From contig NZ_BMVV01000002.1 of the NCBI RefSeq assembly GCF_014650895.1, positions 62,001-126,000 on the forward strand: DNA of 64,000 nucleotides, written 5' to 3'. Positions 9,121-17,455 of the stretch are shown in pieces. The notes beneath the pieces are model-generated. The model made no database searches, had not been told where the DNA came from, and worked only from the letters and a program-made list of their open reading frames with translations. The translations under genes were made by a program, and so were the position numbers. The stretch comes from Streptomyces omiyaensis. Lineage in GTDB: Bacteria; Actinomycetota; Actinomycetes; Streptomycetales; Streptomycetaceae. Position 1 is the first letter of the stretch, and every line of letters starts with the position of its first letter.

Positions 9121-9192
9121 AGACCGTGGCGGGATTCGAACCCGCGTCACTCGCTTTGCAGACGAGCCCCTGAACCACTCGGGCACACGGTC
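9121..9192 (-). tRNA. tRNA-Cys (GCA)
   Basis: Cloverleaf on the minus strand, 72 nt. The acceptor arms GACCGTG/CACGGTC pair fully. The anticodon stem CTCGT/GCGAG holds loop CTGCAAA (anticodon GCA), and the T arm is GCGGG-TTCGAAT-CCCGC. The 3' CCA is not encoded. It lies between the kinase operon and the WXG100-like cassette. Confidence 0.95.
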
Positions 9193-9501
9193 GTGTCGGT
9201 GTGGCGACAACGACGACGTTAGGGGGCGCGGAGGAGCGGCTCAAGAGACATCGGGGCCGCGCCACGGGACTGCAACGCGCCTGCCACACGCCGTTCACGG
9301 AACGGCGGGCGGACCTGATGGATTCGGCGCGGGGAACGGTGGCCGATAGCACGAGTGAACGTTCATGCATGCGCGGAGAAGGGCCTGCTGGGGAGCAAGG
9401 GCCGGGTTTTCCGGGCGAGTCCGGATTTCGCCGCACACATCTGTGCGCGTCCGTGTGCGTGCGTAAACTCCGGTGCCTCAGGGGCGGACCGAGGGGGAAG
9501 C
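9193..9501. other. Intergenic region upstream of the WXG100-like cassette
   Basis: About 310 bp with no supported gene. An in-frame ATG at 9355 would add 49 residues to the next protein, but the added sequence is cysteine-rich and of low coding quality. A clear ribosome binding site (GAGGGGGAAG) precedes the ATG at 9502 instead. The region holds GT/GC alternations (TGTGCGCGTCCGTGTGCGTG) near 9440-9460 and presumably the cassette promoter. Confidence 0.5.
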
Positions 9502-9924
9502 ATGTCGTTCGAGGACGAGTGGGCCACGGCGAAGGACACCGCGAGGGACACCGCGACGAGGCTCGCCGGGCTTCCCGCCGATCCGGGGCGCTGGAGCCCG
9601 GGCGCCGGCCTCTCCGTGCGGCAGGACCACCTCGGCGGGATCGGCCGCGCCGCCTACGCGCTCCACGGCCGGCTGGCGAAGGACGGCAACCACGCCCGTA
9701 CGGACACGTCGGAGGCGGCGACCGCGCTGAAGTCCCACGGCTTCCGCACCGGTGCGGCCCTGGAGACCGTCCGGGACGCCTGGTCCGCACAGCTCCGGAC
9801 GCTGCTCGACGCGGTCGCGCACATCTCCAACCACCTCGACCACAGCGTCGCCTCGCACGCCGAGGACGACGCGGAGGTCGCCACCTCCCTCTCCCTGTCC
9901 AAGATCAGCGAGTACATCAAGTAG
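9502..9924 (+). CDS. Small helical WXG100/ESX-like protein
   Basis: 140-aa, all-helical, charged protein without signal peptide or membrane segment. It contains alternating short helices (TAATRLAGLP-like start, RDAWSAQLRTLLDAVAHISNHLDHSV near 95-120). The size and its position directly before a large helical protein match the small chaperone/partner proteins of type VII (ESX-like) secreted substrates. A strict WXG motif is not present. I chose the ATG at 9502 for its strong ribosome binding site, 5-6 nt upstream. The next gene begins 12 bp after its stop, so the two are co-translated. Function is inferred mostly from context. Confidence 0.6.
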   Translation: MSFEDEWATAKDTARDTATRLAGLPADPGRWSPGAGLSVRQDHLGGIGRAAYALHGRLAKDGNHARTDTSEAATALKSHGFRTGAALETVRDAWSAQLRTLLDAVAHISNHLDHSVASHAEDDAEVATSLSLSKISEYIK

Positions 9925-9936
9925 GAGCGGGAAAAG

Positions 9937-12303
9937 GTGCTCACCTTCGACGACGTGTACCGGGCGCCGCTCGCCCGGCTGAAGGACGCGGTGGACCGCT
10001 GGGCCGAGATGAAGCGCAGGCTCGACGAGCTCGGCCTGGACGCCCGCCTGACGATGGCCGACCAGGCCAGGTCCGAGGACTGGCAGGGCCTGAACGCCGA
10101 GGTCACCAAACCCTTCATCGACAGAACCGCCCAGGAGTTCAGGGACGCCGCCAAGGCGGCCGAGGGCGTCCGCAAGGTCCTCGAAGAAGGCCACCACGCC
10201 TTCGGGAAGGCCCAGAGGGAGTTGAAGCGGATCGTCGAGACCGACGCCCCGGCCCAGGGACTGGTCGTGCGGCCCGACGGAACCGTCGAGGCCCGCAGCC
10301 CGGCCGGGGAGGACGCCGCCGCCCGCCGCGACCCCGACTTCGCCCTCGTCCTGCGCAAGGAACTGGCCGCGATCGAGGCCCTGAAACGGCGCATCGACGC
10401 CGTCGTCGAGACCTGCGACGACGCCGACACGGCCTGCGCGAACGCCCTGCGCGCCAACATGGACGGCGGTGGCCACGACTTCAGCGCGCCGAAGTACACC
10501 GGCCTCGACGCCGAGGAGGCCGCCCGGGCGGCCGAACTGGCCGCGAAGGGACGGAAACTCACCCACGCGGAGCTGGAGCAGCTCAACGAACTGCTCGCCG
10601 ACAACCGGAAGGCGGGGGCCTTCTCCCGCGCCTTCTACGACCGGCTCGGCGCCAAGGGCGCGCTGGAGTTCTTCGGCGAACTCGCGGCCGACACCGCCGG
10701 GCAGGGCTCGGAGGAGAAGGACGCGGAGCGCCTGGCGGACGTCCGGGCCCTCCAGGAGAACCTGGGCCTCAACCTCGCGAACGCCACGCGCGGCGACGGG
10801 AGATGGGCCGAGGAGTGGTCCGCCGAGCTGCGGAAGCTCGGCACCGAACGCGTCCCGCTCCCCTCGCGGCCCGACGCCGTCGGCCCCTACGGCTACCAGC
10901 TGCTCGGCGGCCTCCTGCGCTACGGCGACTACCACCCGAAGTTCCTCGTCCCCCTCGCCGAGCACGTCACCCAGCTCCACGCCAGGGAACCGGACCTCTT
11001 CACCCCCGACCGCGTGCTGATGGGCCCCCGCGCCCTGGGCACGTACAACCCGTCCGGCACCAACGGCCACGGCTACGACCCGGTGATCCCCGTCCTGGAG
11101 GCACTCGGGCACAGCCCGGAGGCGGCGAAGCAGTTCTTCTCGGCCGAACCGACGGCGTACGAACGGGACGGGAGCGCGGGCGGGACGCTGGATTTGGGGA
11201 AGGACAAGGACGGCAAAGCCATCGGCCGTTACCTGGACGTTTTCACCGACGAGAAGTACACGTCCTTCTCGGACCACGTCGTCGGCGACGACGCCGCGAA
11301 GTCCAGGGACTTCATGCCGGACGCGCTGGGGCACGCGCTGGAGGCGGCGACGCTCGGGCACGCCTGGGACGATCCGGACCCCGAGCTCCGGAGGGACGCG
11401 ACGACGGCCGGGATCATGACGGACGTGGTGGAGAAGTACGCCGAGGGCGCAGAACTCGTCAAGAAGCACCACTCGGCCCTCGCCGACAGCTTGGGCGCCA
11501 TGGGGGCCGGGTACATCGACGACCTCAGCTGGGCCCTCGCCGAGAACGACCCGAACTCCCCCTATGCCCCTGACGTCGAGGGCAAGTCGCTGAAGGAAGC
11601 CGCCGGCATCGCGGAGCTGCACCCCGTGTTCGGTCAGGGCAAGGCCGTCGATTTCCTGACGGTCCTGGGCCAGCATCCGGACGCGTACGCGACGATGTCC
11701 ACCGCGGATCGCCTCTACACCACGAGCATGCTGGAGGCGCAGGTCGGTGCCGACGGGCGGATCAACGAGGGCGACGCCCTCAAGGCCGCGGGCACGGGGG
11801 CCCAGCTTCAGGGCGTGCTGGACGCGTCTCGTGCCGAGCAGATCAAGGCCGAGGGCGCGAAGGCCATCGAGGACTACGAGAAGGCGCAGGAAGAGAAGGG
11901 CGCGTGGGTGCAACTCGGAGCGGCGACCGCCATCGCGGCCGGAGTCGCCTTCGTGCCCGCCACCGCCGCGGCGGCGGGAGCGGCCGCGATCCTCGTCCCA
12001 CTCGCCGTCGACTCGGGCGCCGGCGCCATGGAGACGCTTGCGGGGGTGGTCGTCGGAGACTGGTCCGAGAAGTCCAACGAGGAGTACAAGGACGCCACGG
12101 AGGACAAGGCCGACGAGGACAAGGAGGCCGTCTACAGAGACGGCAGGCACAGCGCAGAGTCTCCCGTGAGGCACTTCGCCGATGCCCACCGGGGGCAGGG
12201 GAGCGAGTCGTTCGAGGCGCACCTCGGCATGGCCGTGGACCTCGGCTACGAGAAGGGCGGCTCGCTCGCCGTGCAGGTCGGCAACGGACCGGAGACGGAG
12301 TGA
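9937..12303 (+). CDS. Large helical protein, possible type VII-type secreted effector
   Basis: 788-aa protein with a GTG start behind AGGAGCGG. The N-terminal ~200 residues are long amphipathic helices (RLKDAVDRWAEMKRRLDELG at the start), similar in layout to LXG-type or WXG-partner domains. The middle carries aromatic-rich conserved-looking segments (GPYGYQLLGGLLRYGDYH, LGHALEAATLGHAWDDPDP) that I associate with a Streptomyces-specific uncharacterised family (possibly DUF6571). Residues ~660-700 are a long Ala/Val-rich hydrophobic stretch that could insert into membranes. The tail is acidic. There is no classical signal peptide. It is followed 4 bp later by a lipoprotein gene. No catalytic motif was recognised, so function remains unknown. 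Confidence 0.6.
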   Translation: MLTFDDVYRAPLARLKDAVDRWAEMKRRLDELGLDARLTMADQARSEDWQGLNAEVTKPFIDRTAQEFRDAAKAAEGVRKVLEEGHHAFGKAQRELKRIVETDAPAQGLVVRPDGTVEARSPAGEDAAARRDPDFALVLRKELAAIEALKRRIDAVVETCDDADTACANALRANMDGGGHDFSAPKYTGLDAEEAARAAELAAKGRKLTHAELEQLNELLADNRKAGAFSRAFYDRLGAKGALEFFGELAADTAGQGSEEKDAERLADVRALQENLGLNLANATRGDGRWAEEWSAELRKLGTERVPLPSRPDAVGPYGYQLLGGLLRYGDYHPKFLVPLAEHVTQLHAREPDLFTPDRVLMGPRALGTYNPSGTNGHGYDPVIPVLEALGHSPEAAKQFFSAEPTAYERDGSAGGTLDLGKDKDGKAIGRYLDVFTDEKYTSFSDHVVGDDAAKSRDFMPDALGHALEAATLGHAWDDPDPELRRDATTAGIMTDVVEKYAEGAELVKKHHSALADSLGAMGAGYIDDLSWALAENDPNSPYAPDVEGKSLKEAAGIAELHPVFGQGKAVDFLTVLGQHPDAYATMSTADRLYTTSMLEAQVGADGRINEGDALKAAGTGAQLQGVLDASRAEQIKAEGAKAIEDYEKAQEEKGAWVQLGAATAIAAGVAFVPATAAAAGAAAILVPLAVDSGAGAMETLAGVVVGDWSEKSNEEYKDATEDKADEDKEAVYRDGRHSAESPVRHFADAHRGQGSESFEAHLGMAVDLGYEKGGSLAVQVGNGPETE

Positions 12304-12307
12304 TCGG

Positions 12308-12976
12308 GTGAGGCTGTCGAGACTGTCCGCGGGAAAGGCGCTCAGGGGCGCCACTTCCGGAGTGGTGCTGTGCCTCCTGGTCGCCGCGTGCGGCGGGAGC
12401 GAGGAGCCCGAGCCGGAGCGGGTGAGAGCCGAGCAGCAGTGCGACGACACGCTGTCGCCGGACGCGGCCCGCGCCCTGGAGACGGTGCTCAGGACGAAGC
12501 GGTTCGACCACGATCCGAGGGGCGGACTGCAACGGAGTACGGACGAGCTGATCGCGGACTACCCGAAGAGCGAGGGGCGCACCCAGAGGCGTTCCCTGTG
12601 CAAAGCCAGTCCCTCCACGAGTTCGGCCAGGGTCACCGTCGACTTCCGTTTCTGGAGGGACATCAATCTTCACGGGGACCAGCACGCGGCGACTCTCCAT
12701 CCGTACGACATGGGGGTGGAAGCACTGTCCGGGCCGGACGACGCGCATCTCTACGTCAACTGCGTCAGCCCCCGCTTCCCCGGGTCCGACAAGCGTCCCG
12801 CCAAAATCTGGGGAGCGCTGGGAGTCAGCCGGTCCGAGCTCCCCGACACCGTCCCCGTCCGCGAGGCCACCCTCACCGTGCTGCACTCCGTCACCCTCGC
12901 CGTCGTCCGGAAGCTCGGCTGCGAGAACGATGCCGGGCTGGACGCGGAGCCGGTCTTCACGCCGTTGCCCGAGTAG
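12308..12976 (+). CDS. Lipoprotein of the WXG100-like cassette
   Basis: 222-aa predicted lipoprotein. An Arg-rich N-terminus is followed by a hydrophobic stretch and the lipobox LLVAAC, with the Cys near residue 29. The exported part has a Cys pair and acidic/basic stretches (FWRDINLHGDQHAATLHPYDMG) and no recognised domain. The GTG at 12308 lies 4 bp after the preceding stop. In polymorphic toxin loci a membrane-anchored immunity protein commonly follows the effector. That role is possible here, as is a secretion accessory role; neither is shown by sequence. Confidence 0.6.
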   Translation: MRLSRLSAGKALRGATSGVVLCLLVAACGGSEEPEPERVRAEQQCDDTLSPDAARALETVLRTKRFDHDPRGGLQRSTDELIADYPKSEGRTQRRSLCKASPSTSSARVTVDFRFWRDINLHGDQHAATLHPYDMGVEALSGPDDAHLYVNCVSPRFPGSDKRPAKIWGALGVSRSELPDTVPVREATLTVLHSVTLAVVRKLGCENDAGLDAEPVFTPLPE

Positions 12977-13055
12977 GGGCGTAGGACCAAAGGGGGAAGG
13001 GCGGCTACGACCCGCGACAGGGGTCATCTGGGGATACGGCCCTTACCCTGTGGGG

Positions 13056-14528
13056 ATGAGCGCCCTCGAACCCCGTGAGGCCGGCACCGTCGCCGGACCC
13101 GGAAGCGGACCCGTATCCGTCGACGTGCCCCGCGGCTCCGTCCTGGACGGAGCCCACCGGGCGCTCAGCATCGGCATCGTCTCCGTCGTGCTGCTGATCG
13201 CCTTCGAGGCGACGGCGGTCGGCACGGCGATGCCGGTGGCCGCGCGGGAGCTGGACGGGGTGTCCGTGTACGCCTTCGCCTTCTCCGCGTACTTCACGAC
13301 CAGCCTCTTCGGGATGGTCGTCGCCGGGCAGTGGTCCGACCGGAGCGGGCCGCTGGTGCCGCTGACGGCCGGGATGAGCGCCTTCGCGGCGGGGCTGCTG
13401 CTGTCGGGGACGGCCGCGGCGATGTGGGTGTTCGTCCTCGGGCGGGCCGTGCAGGGGCTCGGGGGTGGGCTGGTGATCGTCGCGCTGTACGTGGTCGTCA
13501 GCCGGGCGTACGCCGAGCACCTGCGGCCCGCGATCATGGCGGCCTTCGCCGCGGCCTGGGTGGTGCCGTCCGTGGTCGGCCCCCTCGCCTCCGGGACGGT
13601 CACCGAGCACCTGGGGTGGCGGTGGGTCTTCGTCGGGATCCCGGCGCTCGTCGTGCTGCCGCTCGCCCTCGCCCTGCCGGCGATCCGCCGGACCGCCTCC
13701 GGGCCCGCCGACCCGTCGGCGCCCGTCGCGCCCTGGGACCGGCGCAGGATCCTGCTGGCGCTCGCGATCTCGGCGGGCGCCGGGCTGCTCCAGTACGCGG
13801 GGCAGGAGCTGCGCTGGCTGTCGCTGCTGCCGGCCGCCGCGGGCGCGGCGCTGCTCGTGCCGGCCGTGCGGGGGCTGCTGCCGCGCGGCACGGTCCGGGC
13901 GGCGCGCGGGCTGCCGTCCGTGGTCCTGCTGCGGGGCGTGGCCGCCGGGTCCTTCATCGCGGCCGAGTCCTTCGTCCCGCTGATGCTCGTCACCCAGCGC
14001 GGCCTCAGCCCGACCCTCGCCGGGCTCTCGCTGGCCCTCGGCGGCCTGACCTGGGCCCTCGGCTCCTGGATCCAGTCGCGGCCGTGGACGGAGCCTTACC
14101 GGGAGCGGCTGGTCGTGCTCGGGATGCTGCTGGTCGCCCTGGCCATCGCGGCCGCGCCCAGCGTGCTGCTGCCGGGGGTGCCGGTGTGGGTGGTCGCGGC
14201 CGCCTGGGCCGTCGGCTGCCTCGGCATGGGCGTGGTGATCGCCTCGACGAGCGTGCTGCTGATGAAGCTGTCCCCGCCGGAGGAGGCGGGCGCGAACTCG
14301 GCCGCGCTCCAGATCTCGGACGGGCTCTCCAACGTCCTGCTGCTCGCGGCGGGCGGCGCGGCCTTCGCCGCCCTCGGCGGCGGCGCGGTCGGCCACGCGG
14401 TGGCCTCCACCGCCTCCGAGGCGTCCCACCCGGGGGCGTTCGCGGTCGTCTTCCTGCCGATGGCGGGGGTCGCGGCGGCGGGGGCGTGGGTCGCGACGCG
14501 GCTGCGGGACGGACGCCCCGGCGAGTAG
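13056..14528 (+). CDS. MFS transporter (drug-efflux type)
   Basis: 490-aa polytopic membrane protein of the major facilitator superfamily. The first helix starts near residue 30 (IGIVSVVLLIAFEATAVGTAMP). The cytoplasmic loop between helices 2 and 3 has GQWSDRSGP, matching the GxxxDRxGR signature. Helices 4-5 contain ALYVVVSRAYAE and WVVPSVVGPLASG, typical of the drug-efflux subgroup. ATG chosen at 13056. It is transcribed alone, upstream of the toxin-antitoxin pair. Substrate unknown. Confidence 0.85.
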   Translation: MSALEPREAGTVAGPGSGPVSVDVPRGSVLDGAHRALSIGIVSVVLLIAFEATAVGTAMPVAARELDGVSVYAFAFSAYFTTSLFGMVVAGQWSDRSGPLVPLTAGMSAFAAGLLLSGTAAAMWVFVLGRAVQGLGGGLVIVALYVVVSRAYAEHLRPAIMAAFAAAWVVPSVVGPLASGTVTEHLGWRWVFVGIPALVVLPLALALPAIRRTASGPADPSAPVAPWDRRRILLALAISAGAGLLQYAGQELRWLSLLPAAAGAALLVPAVRGLLPRGTVRAARGLPSVVLLRGVAAGSFIAAESFVPLMLVTQRGLSPTLAGLSLALGGLTWALGSWIQSRPWTEPYRERLVVLGMLLVALAIAAAPSVLLPGVPVWVVAAAWAVGCLGMGVVIASTSVLLMKLSPPEEAGANSAALQISDGLSNVLLLAAGGAAFAALGGGAVGHAVASTASEASHPGAFAVVFLPMAGVAAAGAWVATRLRDGRPGE

Positions 14529-14561
14529 TACCACTCTGGCCCCATGTCGGTACCGTTCTGG
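14528..14561 (+). promoter_or_regulatory. Two operator-like boxes before the toxin-antitoxin operon
   Basis: GTACCACTCTGG at 14528-14539 and GTACCGTTCTGG at 14550-14561 are direct repeats whose starts are 22 bp (about two helical turns) apart. The second box is also an inverted repeat (TACC-GTTCT-GGTA) and ends 1 nt before the antitoxin ATG. Autoregulation by the ribbon-helix-helix antitoxin is likely. The absence of a ribosome binding site suggests a leaderless transcript. Confidence 0.55.
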
Positions 14562-14562
14562 T

Positions 14563-14763
14563 ATGGCCATGAACCTGCGTCTTCGCGACGACCAGACGGA
14601 AGCCCTCAAGCAGCGCGCCGAGCAGGAGGGCACGAGCATGCACGCGCTCCTCCTCAAGGCGGTGGACGACTACCTCGCGCGCACCGCGCAGGAGGCGATC
14701 GTGCGGAAGACGGCCAGGGAGCAGGCGGCCAAGTGGCACGAGCTGATGGAGCGGCTCAAGTGA
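14563..14763 (+). CDS. Ribbon-helix-helix antitoxin (Doc partner)
   Basis: 66-aa protein. MNLRLRDDQTEALKQRAEQ has the beta-strand plus helix pattern of MetJ/Arc/CopG-type ribbon-helix-helix DNA-binding proteins, followed by GTSMHALLLKAVDDYL as the second helix. The C-terminal third is a charged helix suited to bind the toxin. It overlaps the next gene by 4 bp (GTGA). It should neutralise the Doc-like toxin and repress its own promoter through the repeated boxes just upstream. Classical Doc partners are Phd-fold, so this is a hybrid pairing, common in actinobacteria as I recall. Confidence 0.75.
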   Translation: MAMNLRLRDDQTEALKQRAEQEGTSMHALLLKAVDDYLARTAQEAIVRKTAREQAAKWHELMERLK

Positions 14764-15152
14764 CCTGCGTCCACCTCTCCGCCGAGGACGTCCTGGTCAT
14801 CGCCGGATACGCGGTCGACGACCAGGTCGTCGTCGTGCGTGACGCGGGGCTGCTGGAGTCGGCGGTGCACAGGCCGTCCGCGGCCGTCTTCGGCGAGGAG
14901 GCGTATCCCGACCCCGTCGGCAAGGCCGCCGCGCTGCTCCACTCCCTCGCGGTCAACCGTTCGTTCGTCGACGGGAACAAGCGCACGGCGTGGCTCTCCT
15001 GCGTCACCTTCCTCGCCATGAACGGCGTCCGGCTGCGACCGGACATCGACGCGGCGGAACGCCTGGTCGTCGACGTCGCCACCGGCGCGCTCGACGAGGT
15101 GAAGACGATCGCGCAGGGGCTGCGCGAGCTGATGGCCCCCGACGTGAGCTGA
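14760..15152 (+). CDS. Doc/Fic-family toxin with altered active-site His
   Basis: 130-aa protein of the Doc branch of the Fic fold. The central motif NRSFVDGNKRTAW matches Doc HxFx(D/N)xNKR, in which Fic-type enzymes transfer phosphate or AMP from a nucleotide to a protein target (EF-Tu for P1 Doc). The position of the essential His holds Arg (RSF instead of HxF). The anion-binding loop GNKR is intact. GTG start overlaps the antitoxin stop. Surrounding helices (AALLHSLAVNRSF, FLAMNGVRL) fit the family. It may be an active variant subclass or a crippled toxin. Confidence 0.8.
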   Translation: MTCVHLSAEDVLVIAGYAVDDQVVVVRDAGLLESAVHRPSAAVFGEEAYPDPVGKAAALLHSLAVNRSFVDGNKRTAWLSCVTFLAMNGVRLRPDIDAAERLVVDVATGALDEVKTIAQGLRELMAPDVS

Positions 15153-15245
15153 GTCGCACCCGCCCCGTGTGCGATCGAGGTTCCGGCCGGGCCGCCGGTA
15201 AGGTGGCCCGGTTGTCATATCTGGACGAGCGTCGAACCGGAGATC

Positions 15246-17036
15246 GTGACTACCACCGCCACCTCCTCTCATCACCTCTCTCCCGCCTTTCCCGGCCGTG
15301 CTCCCTGGGGCACCGCCAGCAAGCTGCGAGCCTGGCAGCAGGGCGCGATGGAGAAGTACATCCAGGAACAGCCCCGTGACTTCCTCGCGGTCGCCACGCC
15401 CGGCGCCGGCAAGACCACCTTCGCCCTGACCCTCGCGTCCTGGCTGCTGCACCACCACGTGGTGCAGCAGGTCACGGTCGTCGCCCCCACCGAGCACCTG
15501 AAGAAGCAGTGGGCGGCCGCCGCGGCGCGCATAGGGATCAAGCTGGACCCGGAGTACAGCGCCGGGCCGCTCAGCAAGGAGTACGACGGCGTCGCCATCA
15601 CCTACGCCGGCGTCGGCGTACGGCCCATGCTCCACCGCAACCGCTGCGAACAGCGCAAGACCCTCGTCATCCTCGACGAGATCCACCACGCCGGAGATTC
15701 GAAGTCCTGGGGCGAGGCCTGCCTGGAGGCCTTCGAGCCCGCCACCCGGCGGCTCGCCCTCACCGGCACGCCCTTCCGCTCCGACACCAACCCGATCCCC
15801 TTCGTGACGTACGAGGAGGGGAACGACGGCATCCGGCGCTCCTCCGCCGACTACACCTACGGATACGGGAACGCGCTCGGCGACAACGTCGTCCGGCCGG
15901 TCATCTTCCTCTCCTACAGCGGCAACATGCGCTGGCGGACGAAGGCCGGCGACGAGATCGCCGCCCGGCTCGGCGAGCCGATGACCAAGGACGCGGTCTC
16001 GCAGGCCTGGCGCACCGCGCTCGACCCGCGCGGCGACTGGATGCCGAACGTGCTCCGCGCCGCCGACCAGCGCCTCACCGAGGTCCGCAAGTCGATCCCG
16101 GACGCCGGCGGCCTGGTCATCGCCTCCGACCAGGACTCGGCCCGCTCCTACGCCAAGCTGATCCGCGAGATCACCGGCACCAAGGCCACCGTCGTGCTCT
16201 CGGACGAGGCCGCCGCCTCGGACCGCATCGACGAGTTCAGCGAGAACACCGACCGCTGGATGGTCGCCGTCCGCATGGTGTCGGAAGGCGTCGACGTGCC
16301 CCGCCTCGCCGTCGGCGTCTACGCGACGACGATCTCGACGCCGCTCTTCTTCGCGCAGGCCGTCGGCCGCTTCGTGCGATCGCGCAGGCGCGGCGAGACC
16401 GCCTCCGTGTTCCTTCCGACCATCCCCAGCCTCCTCGGCTTCGCCAGCGAGATGGAGGTCGAGCGCGACCACGTCCTCGACAAGCCGAAGAAGCAGGGCG
16501 AGGAGGACCCGTACGCGGAGTCCGAGAAGGAGCTCGCGGAGGCCGAGAAGCTCCAGGACGAGGACACCGGCGAGCAGGACATGCTGCCCTTCGAGGCGCT
16601 GGAGTCCGACGCCGTCTTCGACCGCGTCCTCTACAACGCCGCCGAGTTCGGCATGCAGGCCCACCCCGGCAGCGAGGAGGAGCAGGACTACCTCGGCATC
16701 CCCGGCCTCCTCGAACCCGACCAGGTCCAGCTGCTCCTCCAGAAGCGGCAGGCCCGGCAGATCGCGCACAGCCGCAAGCGGCCGGACACCGAGGCGGACC
16801 TGCTGGAGCTTCCGGCGGAGCGCCGCCCCGTCGTTTCCCACAAGGAGCTCCTGGAGCTGCGCAAGCAGCTCAACACGATGGTCGGCGCCTACGTGCACCA
16901 GAGCGGCAAGCCGCACGGCGTGATCCACACCGAGCTGCGCCGCGTCTGCGGCGGCCCGCCGAGCGCGGAGGCCACCGCCGGCCAGATCCGCGAGCGGATC
17001 AAGAAGGTGCAGGAGTGGGCCACCCGGATGCGGTGA
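15246..17036 (+). CDS. SF2 DEAD/DEAH-box helicase
   Basis: 596-aa superfamily 2 ATPase. Walker A is ATPGAGKTTFA (residues ~50-60), DEIHHA is the DExH motif, and ALTGTPFRSD is motif III-like. The second RecA domain ends in FFAQAVGRFVRSRRRGE, which is motif VI with its arginine fingers. The region from residue ~415 is acidic and coiled (EDPYAESEKELAEAEKL), and the C-terminal helices are basic. It resembles the stand-alone DEAD/DEAH helicases conserved in Streptomyces. GTG start. It is monocistronic, with a strong hairpin 21 bp after the stop. A role in DNA or RNA unwinding is certain only at family level. Confidence 0.85.
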   Translation: MTTTATSSHHLSPAFPGRAPWGTASKLRAWQQGAMEKYIQEQPRDFLAVATPGAGKTTFALTLASWLLHHHVVQQVTVVAPTEHLKKQWAAAAARIGIKLDPEYSAGPLSKEYDGVAITYAGVGVRPMLHRNRCEQRKTLVILDEIHHAGDSKSWGEACLEAFEPATRRLALTGTPFRSDTNPIPFVTYEEGNDGIRRSSADYTYGYGNALGDNVVRPVIFLSYSGNMRWRTKAGDEIAARLGEPMTKDAVSQAWRTALDPRGDWMPNVLRAADQRLTEVRKSIPDAGGLVIASDQDSARSYAKLIREITGTKATVVLSDEAAASDRIDEFSENTDRWMVAVRMVSEGVDVPRLAVGVYATTISTPLFFAQAVGRFVRSRRRGETASVFLPTIPSLLGFASEMEVERDHVLDKPKKQGEEDPYAESEKELAEAEKLQDEDTGEQDMLPFEALESDAVFDRVLYNAAEFGMQAHPGSEEEQDYLGIPGLLEPDQVQLLLQKRQARQIAHSRKRPDTEADLLELPAERRPVVSHKELLELRKQLNTMVGAYVHQSGKPHGVIHTELRRVCGGPPSAEATAGQIRERIKKVQEWATRMR

Positions 17037-17057
17037 CCGGCCGGCCCGGAACGTGAG

Positions 17058-17091
17058 GGAGGCCCGTACGACGGCGGTCGTACGGGCCTCC
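17058..17091 (+). terminator. Terminator after the helicase gene
   Basis: Perfect 15-bp inverted repeat (17058-17072 with 17077-17091) around a 4-nt loop, followed by TTCGCG. No long U-run, as is usual for Streptomyces terminators. Confidence 0.75.
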
Positions 17092-17455
17092 TTCGCGTCC
17101 CGCGCGGGGCGGGCCGCGAAGCCGGGGCCGGCCCCCACGGACGGCCGTCCGGCACCCTCCACGCTACGGGCACGACATAGCCGTATCTGTCAGCCAAAGT
17201 CCCGAGGAGGGCCGACGAAGGTCCTGAACCGTCCGCATCCGGTCGTCGGCGCCCGGATTCTGGACGAGGTCTTCCGCTGAGCGGAGCGGGTCGCTACTGT
17301 CCCGGCACAAAGCAACCGCCCCGTGGCAGCGCCGCCGCGGAGCGCAGCCGGTGTACCCCTTCCTGCCGGCGGCCTCTGACGTGCGTCGCCGACGGGACCG
17401 GCGCCGTGAACCCCGTGGGAGCCCGCCGCCACTCACTTTCGAAGGAGAGGGCGTC
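17092..17455. other. Intergenic region before the IclR regulator
   Basis: About 365 bp without a supported gene. An ATG/TTG-initiated extension of the IclR frame to 17351 is open but Arg-rich and not family-like. The ribosome binding site GGAGAGG before 17456 marks the better start. Presumably holds the iclR-type promoter. Confidence 0.45.

Noticed and set aside
9355..9501. N-terminal extension of the WXG100-like protein
   Set aside because: The 49 extra residues are Cys/Ala-rich and atypical; the ATG at 9502 has a strong Shine-Dalgarno sequence.
15246..17036. Helicase as part of a defence system with the Doc pair
   Set aside because: The helicase has its own promoter-sized spacer, lacks nuclease partners, and belongs to a common housekeeping Streptomyces group. 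Adjacency to the toxin pair alone is not evidence.
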